From assembly GCF_900129465.1 (NCBI RefSeq), contig NZ_FSRA01000001.1:3846482-3910481 (forward strand): a DNA stretch of 64,000 bases, given 5' to 3'. The DNA comes from Chitinophaga niabensis. GTDB taxonomy: Bacteria; Bacteroidota; Bacteroidia; Chitinophagales; Chitinophagaceae. Made by a program: the position numbers and the translations under genes. The notes under the pieces are model-generated. The model was not told the origin of the DNA. It searched no databases and saw nothing but the letters and a program-made list of their open reading frames with translations. Shown one piece after another: positions 46,014 to 55,077 of the stretch (positions are counted from its first letter, which is position 1; each line of letters starts with the position of its first letter).

Positions 46014-47339
46014 TTACTTACTAACGCCTACTTTCTGCATGACCTGCTGAATAGCAGCAGTCACTTTCTTTTCCACGCTTTTGCTAAAAGGGCCGGGCAT
46101 GCCATAATAGATCATATTCGACACTGCCTCGTACCCTCCTTCCTCCAATATCTTTTCAGTAGGTATATAACAGACCACCTGGTTGCAATACCCGGCAACA
46201 AACAGTTGTTCACCGGCATATCGTTTTTTTGCATTGAGGGAATAATCCACCACTGCTTCACCGCTGAGGGATAACAGGGTCAGCTTATTTCCAAGGCGCA
46301 TGGCTTGCACGGGATAGCTGTGGTTAGAGATATCCCATCCTTTGTTGCTTGCTTCCATGATCAGTTTTGCCCTTCTCTTTTCATATTTATTACCGTTCAG
46401 CACTTCCTGCTCTAATGTTTCTGTTTTCACGGGTTCATAAGGCAGATCTGCCCTTACGAATGCGCTGCGCAATGGTGCGCCGACGTTCGTTGTTTTTCCG
46501 TTCAGCACCTTCTGAACAGCATCCGCAAGTTCTTTGCCGTGTTGTTCAGCCAATGCCATGGTACCCCTGGGAGCAGGGTTCTGATCGCCGGCGCATCCAA
46601 TGAAAAAGAGGGCAGTGGCGCCGGGAAATTTCTTTTCCAGTTCAATCTGCGCAAAACCCGCATAGTCTCCGCTTACAATATTGTTGGTTCCGGTTAATGT
46701 AGTATTGTGACAGGCGTAACCAAAAAGGATCCCCTTTTCTTTACCCTGTGCATCCCTTGCGATAAGTACAGGTACATCATGGTCCACATGATCCGCTCTG
46801 CCCGGGGCTTTGCGGCGATTGATGGCAAAACCGGCAGATCCGTTCCCATAACTGAGCTGCATAGGCTCCAGATGCTGCATTGCCATATCTACTGCAGCTA
46901 CCAGCTTATCTGTAAGACCTATCGCGTATTTCGTGAAGTTCTTAATGGTAGTGGTATCATAGTCCCCGATCATGCTCAGGGCCGGCCAGATCATGGGGCC
47001 TGCATGTGTATGCGAGGAATTGAACATGATCTGCGAACGGGTGATGCCATACTTTGCCATGAGCTTCTGTGCCGCTGCTTCAGAAATAGCGGGCGTAAGG
47101 CCCAATACATCTGCCGTAACAATAATGATCCTGTTGGAAGGATTTTCTTCAATTACCATGGCCTTGGCCCAGAGATCATGCACTTTCTGTGTAGCCAGCG
47201 AATCCCGCCCGGCGTAACCAGTCAGCTGAAAAGGCAGCTCAGGCGTGATCACGATCCTTCCAATCCCCACTTTAATAAAAGCAGCGGATGCGATCTGCTG
47301 GAGCAATGCCAGCCCTATGAACAGGATATATTTCTTCAT
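46014..47339 (-). CDS. Exported neutral/alkaline ceramidase-like (N-terminal domain) protein, copy 2
   Basis: A 441-aa protein with a signal peptide (ALLQQIASAA). KVGIGRIVITPELPFQLTGYAGR, RIIIVTADVLGLTP and NSSHTHAGPMIWPAL are characteristic of the neutral ceramidase N-terminal domain; HTHAGP holds zinc-ligand-type His residues. FGYACHNTTL and SGDYAGFAQIELEK fit the same fold. It is paralogous to the protein at 27443-28786, and each copy sits in a unit with a Tat-exported DegT protein. Hydrolysis of an N-acyl bond is plausible; the substrate is unknown. Confidence 0.87.
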   Translation of the reverse strand: MKKYILFIGLALLQQIASAAFIKVGIGRIVITPELPFQLTGYAGRDSLATQKVHDLWAKAMVIEENPSNRIIIVTADVLGLTPAISEAAAQKLMAKYGITRSQIMFNSSHTHAGPMIWPALSMIGDYDTTTIKNFTKYAIGLTDKLVAAVDMAMQHLEPMQLSYGNGSAGFAINRRKAPGRADHVDHDVPVLIARDAQGKEKGILFGYACHNTTLTGTNNIVSGDYAGFAQIELEKKFPGATALFFIGCAGDQNPAPRGTMALAEQHGKELADAVQKVLNGKTTNVGAPLRSAFVRADLPYEPVKTETLEQEVLNGNKYEKRRAKLIMEASNKGWDISNHSYPVQAMRLGNKLTLLSLSGEAVVDYSLNAKKRYAGEQLFVAGYCNQVVCYIPTEKILEEGGYEAVSNMIYYGMPGPFSKSVEKKVTAAIQQVMQKVGVSK

Positions 47340-48673
47340 TATGCTTCCATAAGAGGATTAGGAATACTGATCAGGTCTGTGATTATTTTCCCATTCCTGT
47401 TGATACGCGCCAGGGTGTAAATGGTACCATCTGTTGCCACGGCGATTGAATTCACATACAAAGGCCTCTCTCCATTCTCATAAAATATAGGACCATGGTC
47501 TGTATATTTTGCAGATGGAATGTGATAGGTAACGAGGTGCAGGTTCTCCAGCCCTTTCGCCGCACCTTTTGCAATCTGGTTAAGGCCCCCTACCCTTTTG
47601 CCATTCACATAGATAGGGCCACCGGTGAGGTAATAGATCGTTTCTTTATCCGGCCCCAGCTGAAAACCGAGGTACCCGTAACTGAACTGATCGTACATAC
47701 CGCTCTTCCTCGAGAGGTCTGAGGTGATACGTTCTATCAGTTCAATCCTTTGTGCAACAGGGTCAAACCTGAAGAGATAACCGGAATTACCATGCACACC
47801 ATATGCCAGTTCATCTTCTTCGTGCCAGCAGATCTTCCTCCAGTTGTAGCCCATACTTCCCGGTTGCTTCGGATCGTACTTACCGAAATAATCTATGCGC
47901 AGATCTACATCCTCCAGTTTCTTCAGCAGCTTCTTCTCCGGCGAATAGGTATAAATATCTCCTTCCGCAGTAGAGAAATAAACCGCACCGCTGCGTGGGT
48001 CTACAAAAAGAGAACGGCAGAGGGAACGAAAATCTGATCCGGGTGTTCCAGCTTCTCCTTTAGCCGCCGTTGCGCCCAATTGGTGCAACTCCCCTGAATC
48101 CACGTTAAAGTGAATAAATTTACCGGTAGGCCAGGTGATGCAATAAATATTCCCACGTTCCGTATCCATGGTCATAGATACGGCGCCTTCCCCGTTAGGG
48201 ATGATAGCCAGATCTTCAAACTTACCGCTGCGCATATCGTAACACAGTATATGGCCCCCTTTGTATAATTTATAACCGGCCGGTGCATTTACGGGCAGGC
48301 GGTCCATTCCATCTATCAGTTCATAAAATCCCACGTGAGTGGAAAAATATAACTTAGCATTCCTTTCAAAGAACTCCACATGGCTTTTGCCCTGTGAGAT
48401 AAACTGCTGCCCCTTTTCACCACAGATCTCCGTGAGATCAGCTAATAAAGTAGTGGTATTGTTTTCCGGGTCAAATACATACACCCTTCCTGCCACGTCG
48501 TGTTTCTCTGAAGACAATACATAATATACCCTTCCATCACTTCCTACTGTTATCGCATTATAAGAGTCATGCGCGAACTCAAATCCCGAATCATATGTTT
48601 TGGCGATCAGTTTTTCTTCTTGTGCATTATAAGGCTCTAGTATGGATTGCTCACTTTTCTTTTCTACTTGCAT
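47339..48673 (-). CDS. Cytosolic beta-propeller protein of unknown function
   Basis: A 444-aa protein without signal peptide. Repeating strand units such as SDGRVYYVLSSE, GRVYVFDPENNTTTLLADL, GNIYCITWPTGKFIHFNVDSGEL and GAVYFSTAEGDIYTYSPEKK indicate a six- or seven-bladed propeller, similar to sugar lyase and lactonase propellers. I cannot name the family. Its stop overlaps the next ATG by one base (TAATG). Being cytosolic in a unit of exported proteins is noteworthy; it may act on the imported product. Confidence 0.8.
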   Translation of the reverse strand: MQVEKKSEQSILEPYNAQEEKLIAKTYDSGFEFAHDSYNAITVGSDGRVYYVLSSEKHDVAGRVYVFDPENNTTTLLADLTEICGEKGQQFISQGKSHVEFFERNAKLYFSTHVGFYELIDGMDRLPVNAPAGYKLYKGGHILCYDMRSGKFEDLAIIPNGEGAVSMTMDTERGNIYCITWPTGKFIHFNVDSGELHQLGATAAKGEAGTPGSDFRSLCRSLFVDPRSGAVYFSTAEGDIYTYSPEKKLLKKLEDVDLRIDYFGKYDPKQPGSMGYNWRKICWHEEDELAYGVHGNSGYLFRFDPVAQRIELIERITSDLSRKSGMYDQFSYGYLGFQLGPDKETIYYLTGGPIYVNGKRVGGLNQIAKGAAKGLENLHLVTYHIPSAKYTDHGPIFYENGERPLYVNSIAVATDGTIYTLARINRNGKIITDLISIPNPLMEA

Positions 48674-48698
48674 GAATAATATTTAAATCCTTTACTGA

Positions 48699-50054
48699 TT
48701 AGATCTTGTCAGCGTTCCTGCTGATATTTTTGATAACCGTTGCAATCCCTTCCATATCCTGACGGGAACCCAGTAACACATTCTGTGTGAACCATACGGC
48801 GTCACTGCAGAGCTTTTCGTTTTCAGGGCAATTGTTGCGTTGTTTATAATTTTCGAAGTCCAGTGTTTTTCTATCGTAGAAGCTTTTGTATACACGGGAG
48901 CTGAATGCATTGTTCATGAACTCCTGGGTGTGCATCACTTTGTAACCGCCGGAAGCCGGCAAGCCCTCTTTGCGTAATGCCTCGAGGAATTTTGACCTGC
49001 TCAGCCCTTTGAACTTAGCGGGATCGTACCGGAAAGAATAAAGGTGGTATGCACCCTGAGTTACTTTGTCGTACAACTTTATAGGAGTAATGCCATCAAT
49101 CTCCTTCAGCATGGAAGCAAGATATTTTGCATTTTCATGGCGGGTGGCCGTTTGTGATTCCAGTCTTTTTATTTGCGCAAGACCAATGGCTGCAGCATAC
49201 TCCGTTAACCTTATTTTTGAAGCTTTCATAAAGCTGTCTCCAGCCACAGCACCGGTAGAGGTACCATAAGCGTAACCCAGGTTATGTGCAGCAAAACAGT
49301 TATCAATAAATTTATCGTTGCTGGATACGATGGCGCCTCCCTCACCGATAGGCAGGTTCTTTGAGTTCTGGAAGCTGAAACAGCCGGCATTGCCGATAGA
49401 CCCTACCCTCTTGTTATCATATTCTGCCAGGTGTGCCTGGCAGGCATCTTCAATAACGATGAGATTGTGCTTTTTTGCAATGGCCACGATCCTGTCCATG
49501 TCTGCGGGCAGACCGAGGATATGCACAACCAGGATAGCTTTTGTGCGTTTAGTTATTTTGCTTTCCAGTTTTGCAGGATCGATCTGGTAGGTAGCCGGAT
49601 CGATATCTGCAAATACAGGCATGGCATTATTTGCCAGGATGGCCTGCACAGAGGCTATGAAAGTATAGGGAGTAGTGATCACTTCATCTCCTGCCCCGAT
49701 ATCGAACTGGTTGATGGCAGTGATCAGTGCGTTGGTACCATTGGAAACAGTGAGACACCTTTTAGTGCCAATAGCTGCAGCCCATTTAGCTTCAAATTCA
49801 TCCACCAGTTTTGCACGGGACCATACGCCGCTGCGGATACTGTCGATCACTATTTTTTCATCTTCGCTTTGCACCCACATAGGCCATTTCACCCAGCTTG
49901 CAGCCGTCCAGAGAGGGGTACCACCCAGGATAGCAGGTGTACGGCTGATGAATGATGATGCGAACGAACTATTAACAAGGCCAGATGCGAGTAACATTCC
50001 GGCTGTTCCTAATGAACCCTGCCGGATAAACTCCCTTCTTGAAGTGTGACCCAT
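48699..50054 (-). CDS. DegT/DnrJ/EryC1/StrS-family PLP aminotransferase with Tat signal, copy 2
   Basis: A 451-aa paralogue of the protein at 28783-30144. The Tat signal is SRREFIRQGSLGTAGMLLASG, the PLP lysine Lys232 (SFQNSKNLPIGEGG), and it shares VSNGTNAL, GDEVITTPYTF, ATYQIDP, ADMDRIVAIAKKHNLIVIEDACQAHLA-type blocks with copy 1. It is first in its unit, with an operator about 115 nt upstream. Two exported DegT enzymes under one candidate operator suggest a pathway in which an amino sugar is made or deaminated outside the cytosol, or that these PLP proteins are used as dehydratases. Confidence 0.9.
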   Translation of the reverse strand: MGHTSRREFIRQGSLGTAGMLLASGLVNSSFASSFISRTPAILGGTPLWTAASWVKWPMWVQSEDEKIVIDSIRSGVWSRAKLVDEFEAKWAAAIGTKRCLTVSNGTNALITAINQFDIGAGDEVITTPYTFIASVQAILANNAMPVFADIDPATYQIDPAKLESKITKRTKAILVVHILGLPADMDRIVAIAKKHNLIVIEDACQAHLAEYDNKRVGSIGNAGCFSFQNSKNLPIGEGGAIVSSNDKFIDNCFAAHNLGYAYGTSTGAVAGDSFMKASKIRLTEYAAAIGLAQIKRLESQTATRHENAKYLASMLKEIDGITPIKLYDKVTQGAYHLYSFRYDPAKFKGLSRSKFLEALRKEGLPASGGYKVMHTQEFMNNAFSSRVYKSFYDRKTLDFENYKQRNNCPENEKLCSDAVWFTQNVLLGSRQDMEGIATVIKNISRNADKI

Positions 50055-50169
50055 TTGAATGTGTTTATGAATTTAATAAAATGTTTTGCGACCGATTGAT
50101 GAAGGGCGTGCCCGCATCGTTATGAAACAGTTATGAAATAACTCCCTTTGCTGTTATATTCTGGTTGAC

Positions 50170-50189
50170 CGTTAACGTACCCGAAAATA
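50170..50189 (-). promoter_or_regulatory. LacI-type operator overlapping a -7-like box, DegT copy 2 unit
   Basis: The minus strand reads TATTTTCGGGTACGTTAACG: TATTTTCG (7 of 8 to TAnnTTTG) runs straight into the operator core CGGGTACGTTAACG (50170-50183). Binding of the regulator would cover the -7 region. CTGGTTGAC just beyond (50161-50169) is shared with the site upstream of the SusC gene at 27314. Confidence 0.65.
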
Positions 50190-50244
50190 ACAAAAAATAT
50201 GATTGCCAGTTACTCTTTTTCCTGTTTTCTTAAAAAATAATTGC

Positions 50245-52365
50245 TTATTGCGCTACAGCATAGACTTTTACCCCATCAAGGTTCACTTTCAGGGTAGCGC
50301 TGTTCTTACTTTTCCGGATAATTTCCACGGGAACACGGCGGTCTTTCAGTTCCGGGCTCAGGATGTTCAGCGCAGTGAGCGGTACTTTCCTGGTATCCAC
50401 CTCAAAAACAAGGGCATTATTCCGTGTGTTGGCTGCTATATTCAATAAAATGGGAGAATTGCCCATATCGCGGATCGTTTCATGCGGAACGGCCACCATA
50501 TCTGTATTCATAAAATGCAGGATCATTTTCCCTTTATGGTCCCTGCATCTTACGGCCCATCCCTTATCTCCTGCCGTTTGCTGAATAGCAGGCCTGAACA
50601 GTCCTTTTTTGATCAGTGCTTCTACAACCGGGCCACTGGTGGCCGTTTCCACCATATGCAATCCCTTTCCATGCAGCTGGCCGGAAAGTGGTTTGCTGCG
50701 TTTATTCCCCTTTTCGTCATGTGTACCGAATGGCAATGCCAGAAAGGCCTTCCCTCCTGCAGCGAGATATTGCTGTATAGCATTGAACTGAGCGTCTGAA
50801 ACACAGCCCATACTATCCAGCACAAGCGGTGTTCCTTCCGCTTTTAATGCAGCAGCGTCTGCCAATTCCTCAGCACGCAGGAAACGGTATCCTATATTAT
50901 TGTTTACAAACTGTTCTGACCAGCTCCTTACTTTTTGCCAATGTTCCTTTCCATCTGTTCCTCTCCAGCCATTAGCCCTGTTATAACTGTTATTCACCAG
51001 CCTTACTTCCACCATGTCCTTTCCCTCCATAAAATCCACCGGGCTATACTTTATTTCCCAGTTGTTAGTTGCGCGGATAGCATCTTCCATTTCGATACTA
51101 TCAACAGGATCTTCTATCAACCTGTACTGCATGGTACTGGCCCAGTTTGCCACTCCCCAGAACCTTGCGAGGCCCCAGCCCAGGTATGCGCCCTCTTCAT
51201 AAATAGTATAACTCAGGGCGATAGTGGGTACATTCCCTCTTTTAGCAGCAATATCTTTCTGCTGCAGCGCTTCCGCATCTTTTTCTATCCAGTCTACCGA
51301 CTTTATATTAGTACCTACATTTTCAAGCATGAAAAAGTCCATGTGTTGCGCAATCCTTTCCAGGTTGAGGGAAATAGCATTCAATGTTACCGGACCTGTA
51401 CTGGAGCAGCAGGTCATCAGTGGTTTTTTACCAATCGTTTCCTTCACCATCTTTACATGATCCGCCACGCTATCATCCTTCATTTTGAGCCAATCGCGGA
51501 ACACCGGGTTTTCGTAGTTCCCCCATTGCAGCATAGGTTTCTTTGTATCTCCCCAGAAACTTTTATCTCCGAAAGGCGGTATCACATGGCCGTAATCCTT
51601 TTTAAATCTCTCCCGGCAATACTTGCAACCGCAGGTAGCGAGACCGGCATAGTTACACATATCATCTACCTGGTACCCGTCAAAGCTCACTTCTTTTTCC
51701 AGTCTTTGCAGGTATTTACGGTGCATATCCAGGAAGCCGGGATTATTGTGGCAAAAGGTTTCCATCTGGTACTGCAGCGCATATCCGCGGCTGCCATCCC
51801 TGAGGTCCACTTCGCAGATATCGTGGAAAAGATGCCCTTCATATTGCGCATGTGCGGCAGCTTTGGGATCATGAAAAAGAAGGGTATGGTGACGTTGCGT
51901 TCTATGCAACTTTTTGAATTCCGCTTCACCCCGCGGGCGTTCCACGTGGTTACAGGAATAGTGCTCTATGAATTTGATATTGTATTTATGCAATTCACTG
52001 GCTACATCGGCCAGGTAACCGTGTAATTGCCCGAAGTAATTAGCAAAGTCGAAACGAATATGGAAGCCATAACTTACAGCAGTATCGATATCCGCTTCGG
52101 CAAAGGCTGCCGCTCTTCTTTTAATCTTGTCTGTGATCTTTTTTTGCGACCAGAGCAGGTCTTCCAGGGTACACCACCAGGACCCCAGGCGTTTAGGGAT
52201 AAACGGCATATCCGGGCCTGCGAGGGAATGCATGGCCGGGCCTGCCATTGAGGATCCCTCCGCAATGGCAGAAAGCGGAAGCGATTGCATCATTCCTATG
52301 CCCAAACCTGTTAATGAAACATTGCGGATGAAAGCCCGCCTGCTATTTTCCTCCATATTTTTCAT
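50245..52365 (-). CDS. Tat-exported glycoside-hydrolase-like protein (GH42-like architecture)
   Basis: A 706-aa protein with a Tat signal (SRRAFIRNVSLTGLGIGMM). The first ~430 residues form a TIM barrel, with FDGYQVDDMCNYAGLATCGCKYCRERF; the Cys-rich CGCKYC stretch after an Asp-containing strand is typical of GH42-type and related uncharacterised glycosidases. Residues about 480-600 resemble the trimerisation/GATase-like domain (LVLDSMGCVSDAQFNAIQQYLAAGGKAFL), and a beta domain ends the protein. Substrate and family number are unassigned. It is a single minus-strand gene, divergent from the propeller/HEAT gene, and shares the operator-bearing region with it. Confidence 0.8.
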   Translation of the reverse strand: MKNMEENSRRAFIRNVSLTGLGIGMMQSLPLSAIAEGSSMAGPAMHSLAGPDMPFIPKRLGSWWCTLEDLLWSQKKITDKIKRRAAAFAEADIDTAVSYGFHIRFDFANYFGQLHGYLADVASELHKYNIKFIEHYSCNHVERPRGEAEFKKLHRTQRHHTLLFHDPKAAAHAQYEGHLFHDICEVDLRDGSRGYALQYQMETFCHNNPGFLDMHRKYLQRLEKEVSFDGYQVDDMCNYAGLATCGCKYCRERFKKDYGHVIPPFGDKSFWGDTKKPMLQWGNYENPVFRDWLKMKDDSVADHVKMVKETIGKKPLMTCCSSTGPVTLNAISLNLERIAQHMDFFMLENVGTNIKSVDWIEKDAEALQQKDIAAKRGNVPTIALSYTIYEEGAYLGWGLARFWGVANWASTMQYRLIEDPVDSIEMEDAIRATNNWEIKYSPVDFMEGKDMVEVRLVNNSYNRANGWRGTDGKEHWQKVRSWSEQFVNNNIGYRFLRAEELADAAALKAEGTPLVLDSMGCVSDAQFNAIQQYLAAGGKAFLALPFGTHDEKGNKRSKPLSGQLHGKGLHMVETATSGPVVEALIKKGLFRPAIQQTAGDKGWAVRCRDHKGKMILHFMNTDMVAVPHETIRDMGNSPILLNIAANTRNNALVFEVDTRKVPLTALNILSPELKDRRVPVEIIRKSKNSATLKVNLDGVKVYAVAQ

Positions 52366-52408
52366 GATTGTACAATTAGCTGGTTGATATGATGATCCAG
52401 GCCGGCAT

Positions 52409-52436
52409 CCTTCAAAAATATTTTCAGTTTTGAAGG
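52409..52436. repeat. Perfect 9-bp inverted repeat in divergent promoter
   Basis: CCTTCAAAA / TTTTGAAGG with a 10-nt AT-rich spacer, 44-71 nt upstream of the ATG at 52365. Unrelated to the LacI-type core. It could be a second regulator site or a leader hairpin of the minus-strand gene. Confidence 0.5.
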
Positions 52437-52468
52437 GCTGACGCTACCTAGTGTTGAAAATTTAGCTA

Positions 52469-52488
52469 TATATTCGTGTACGTTAACG
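52469..52488 (+). promoter_or_regulatory. LacI-type operator overlapping a -7-like box, divergent region
   Basis: TATATTCG (7 of 8 to TAnnTTTG) merges with CGTGTACGTTAACG (52475-52488). It lies between the divergent genes starting at 52365 and 52594 and could control both, most directly the plus-strand one. Confidence 0.62.
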
Positions 52489-52593
52489 GAGTTGGACAAA
52501 TCTAGAAGTAATAAGTTTTAAAAGCAAGCATTTTTTGCTTCCGTGAAAAAATTAATACCGTTCGATCAATCAAATACACAAACTCAATTCATA

Positions 52594-54711
52594 ATGCGGA
52601 ATACGTTCACACTTCTCTTCGCTGCGTTGCTGATGGCATTCGTTGGTTGCAAAAACAAAGAAAAATATCCCGGCCCGCTTACACCGGAAAAGGCCCTGGA
52701 AAGTATCCAGGTGATTGAGGGCTTAAAAGTGGAGCTGTTCGCAGCGGAACCACTTGTTACCGATCCCGTGAGCATGGAATTTGATGAAGACGGCAATTGC
52801 TACGTGGTAGTGATGTCCGACTATCCGGACAAACCTGCGCCGGGCAAAGAAAAAGGACATATCCGTGTACTCCGTGATACGGATGGCGATGGCAAGGCAG
52901 ACACATCTATTGTTTTTGCCGATAAATTATCAGAAGGTACCAGCATCCTGCCCTGGAAAGGCGGTTTACTTGTAACAGCCGCACCCGAGATACTTTACAT
53001 GAAAGATACTACGGGAGACTTTGTAGCAGATACGCGTGAAGTACTCTTCAGTGGTTTCTTCAAAGACAATCCGGAAACGCAGATCACAAACCTGCGCTTT
53101 GGTGTTGATAACTGGATCTATGCCAATAACAGGGGACAGGACGGTAACGTTACCTTCTCAGAGAAACCCGGTACACCTCCTCTATCTGTAAAGGGTGCTG
53201 ATTTCAGGTTCCGCCTGGACCGTGGCTTATTTGAACTCGAAACAGGTCCCGGTCAATTTGGCCAGGCATTGGATGATTACCGCAACCGTTTTGTAACAGA
53301 AAACTCCATTCACCTGCAACAGATCCTGATCCCATGGCGGTACACCCACCGGCATGCCTTTCTTCCCTCCACCCGTTCCATCAAAAACATTTCCGATCAT
53401 GATCCCATCATGTTCCAGGAATCTGCCACACCGTGGTGGAGAGCAGAAAGGACCAAGAGAAGGAACCAGGAGTTCCAGGAGAAGAAACTGAAACGTGTAG
53501 AATATGAAAGAGATCATTTTACCGGCGCATCAGGCGGTACTTTCTATAACGGTGATGCATTGCCTAAACAATTCTATGGCAACATCTTTACCGGTGAAGT
53601 AGCAGGAAACCTTGTACACAGGGATATACTGACTTCATCGCCCGACAGTGTGTTCTTTACCGCAAAACGGCCGGCCGAAGAGGCGAAGAGGGAATTCATC
53701 TATTCCAAAGACAACTGGTTCCGCCCGGTTAACTTCTCCGTTGGCCCTGATGGATATCTATATGTGTTAGACTACTATCGCCAGCATATTGAAACACCTG
53801 TATCCATACCTGATGACCTTAAAGCAGATATGGATTTCTACAACGGGGCAGACAAAGGCCGGATCTATCGCGTAATGCCTGCGGGCGGTGCTTATAAAAA
53901 AGCAACACCTGCATTGAGCAAAGCCAGCAGCGACAGCCTGGTACAGCTTTTCAATCATCCTAACCAGTGGTATGCCTCACAGGCGCACCGACTGCTGGTA
54001 GAGAGACAGGATAAAACAGTGATCCCTGCCTTGCAAAAAGTTTTTCATGAAAGCGCTGACCCGCGCGCACGTTTGCATGCATTATATGTACTGGAAGCCT
54101 ATGATGCGCTGAATGCAGGTATTGTGAAAGAAGCACTGGCAGACAGTTCCAACGATGTAAAAGAACATGCTGTGATACTGGCTGAAAGTTATGCTGCATT
54201 GCTGCCAACACTCCTTGCACTGGTAAAAGATGCTCCTGCCAAACTTACTTTACAGGTAGCATTAAGCCTTGGCCAGTTCAATGCACCACAAGTAACGCCG
54301 GCACTGGTACAAGTGATGGAACGTTTTGGATACGACAGGACCATCCAGATGGCAGTACTCAGCTCCAATGCAGGATCTGCTCCTGCTACGCTGGATGCTT
54401 TATTCAAAAGCAGCCTGGCTTCCGACTCCACTAAACTGCCAAACGTTTTTGTGCATGATTGCAGTTATGTGATCGGCAACAGGAATAATAAAGCACAGCT
54501 GCAACAATTTGTTTCCCTGCTGGAACAACCGGCCATGGTTTTCAATAAAAGACAAGCCATTGCCATAAAAGGATTGGTGAACGGATGGGAAAAATCCACT
54601 ACGATTGCTGCAGACCTGAAACCAAAAGTGACAGCTTTAAAAGGTAAACTGAAAAATATCAACGGGGAAACTATTACTCAACTGAAGGAACTGGTTGCTT
54701 CTACAAAATAA
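52594..54711 (+). CDS. Lipoprotein with six-bladed propeller (membrane-bound dehydrogenase type) and HEAT repeats
   Basis: A 705-aa lipoprotein from the ATG at 52594 (MRNTFTLLFAALLMAFVGC); an upstream in-frame start at 52543 has no signal character. The N-terminal ~430 residues are the propeller of the PVC-type putative dehydrogenase family: GLKVELFAAEPLVTDPVSMEFDEDGNCYVV, DTDGDGKADTSIVFADKL and GPDGYLYVLDYYRQHIE. HEAT-like helices follow (about 440-640). The C-terminal cytochrome c domain found in many relatives is absent (no CxxCH). A HiPIP gene follows 5 bp later, a possible electron carrier in its place. Confidence 0.87.
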   Translation: MRNTFTLLFAALLMAFVGCKNKEKYPGPLTPEKALESIQVIEGLKVELFAAEPLVTDPVSMEFDEDGNCYVVVMSDYPDKPAPGKEKGHIRVLRDTDGDGKADTSIVFADKLSEGTSILPWKGGLLVTAAPEILYMKDTTGDFVADTREVLFSGFFKDNPETQITNLRFGVDNWIYANNRGQDGNVTFSEKPGTPPLSVKGADFRFRLDRGLFELETGPGQFGQALDDYRNRFVTENSIHLQQILIPWRYTHRHAFLPSTRSIKNISDHDPIMFQESATPWWRAERTKRRNQEFQEKKLKRVEYERDHFTGASGGTFYNGDALPKQFYGNIFTGEVAGNLVHRDILTSSPDSVFFTAKRPAEEAKREFIYSKDNWFRPVNFSVGPDGYLYVLDYYRQHIETPVSIPDDLKADMDFYNGADKGRIYRVMPAGGAYKKATPALSKASSDSLVQLFNHPNQWYASQAHRLLVERQDKTVIPALQKVFHESADPRARLHALYVLEAYDALNAGIVKEALADSSNDVKEHAVILAESYAALLPTLLALVKDAPAKLTLQVALSLGQFNAPQVTPALVQVMERFGYDRTIQMAVLSSNAGSAPATLDALFKSSLASDSTKLPNVFVHDCSYVIGNRNNKAQLQQFVSLLEQPAMVFNKRQAIAIKGLVNGWEKSTTIAADLKPKVTALKGKLKNINGETITQLKELVASTK

Positions 54712-54716
54712 GTGAG

Positions 54717-55067
54717 ATGAATACGCGCAGACATTTTATCAAGAACGCTATGAGCCTGGGTGGCCTGTTATTGGGCGGGGCCTTTATATTCAGTGGTTGC
54801 GGGGATGGCAAAAAGCCGGCTTCCACCAACGATAAGAAACCAACTAACTGCAGTGACCTTTCCGGCATCAGCGACGAAGAAAAGGACAAACGGAAGAAAC
54901 TGGGTTATGTGGAGAAATCACCTATCCCGGACAGCAAATGTGGTAACTGCAAACTCTACCTTCCTCCCGGCAAAGATGAACATTGCGGCAGCTGCTCCCT
55001 GTTCAAAGGCCCTATAGAAGCAGAAGGATATTGTACCTATTATGCTCCTCTTACAGAAGGGGAATAA
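54717..55067 (+). CDS. High-potential iron-sulfur protein (HiPIP)-like electron carrier
   Basis: A 116-aa protein with a Tat signal (TRRHFIKNAMSLGGLLLGG) and possible lipobox (FSGC). The C-terminal half has the HiPIP pattern: C-x2-C (CGNC), Cys in SCSLFKG and Cys in GYCTYY, aligned with the CxxC, GCxLFPG and GWC ligands of known HiPIPs. An extra Cys (HCGSC) precedes the third ligand. The exported [4Fe-4S] protein probably takes electrons from the propeller protein encoded 5 bp upstream or from another periplasmic oxidase of this locus. Confidence 0.88.
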   Translation: MNTRRHFIKNAMSLGGLLLGGAFIFSGCGDGKKPASTNDKKPTNCSDLSGISDEEKDKRKKLGYVEKSPIPDSKCGNCKLYLPPGKDEHCGSCSLFKGPIEAEGYCTYYAPLTEGE

Positions 55068-55077
55068 CACTTATGCC

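Noticed and set aside
50935..52026. 363-codon open frame on the plus strand opposite the GH-like gene
   Set aside because: Shadow of the 706-aa Tat-exported protein; no motif and antisense-type composition.
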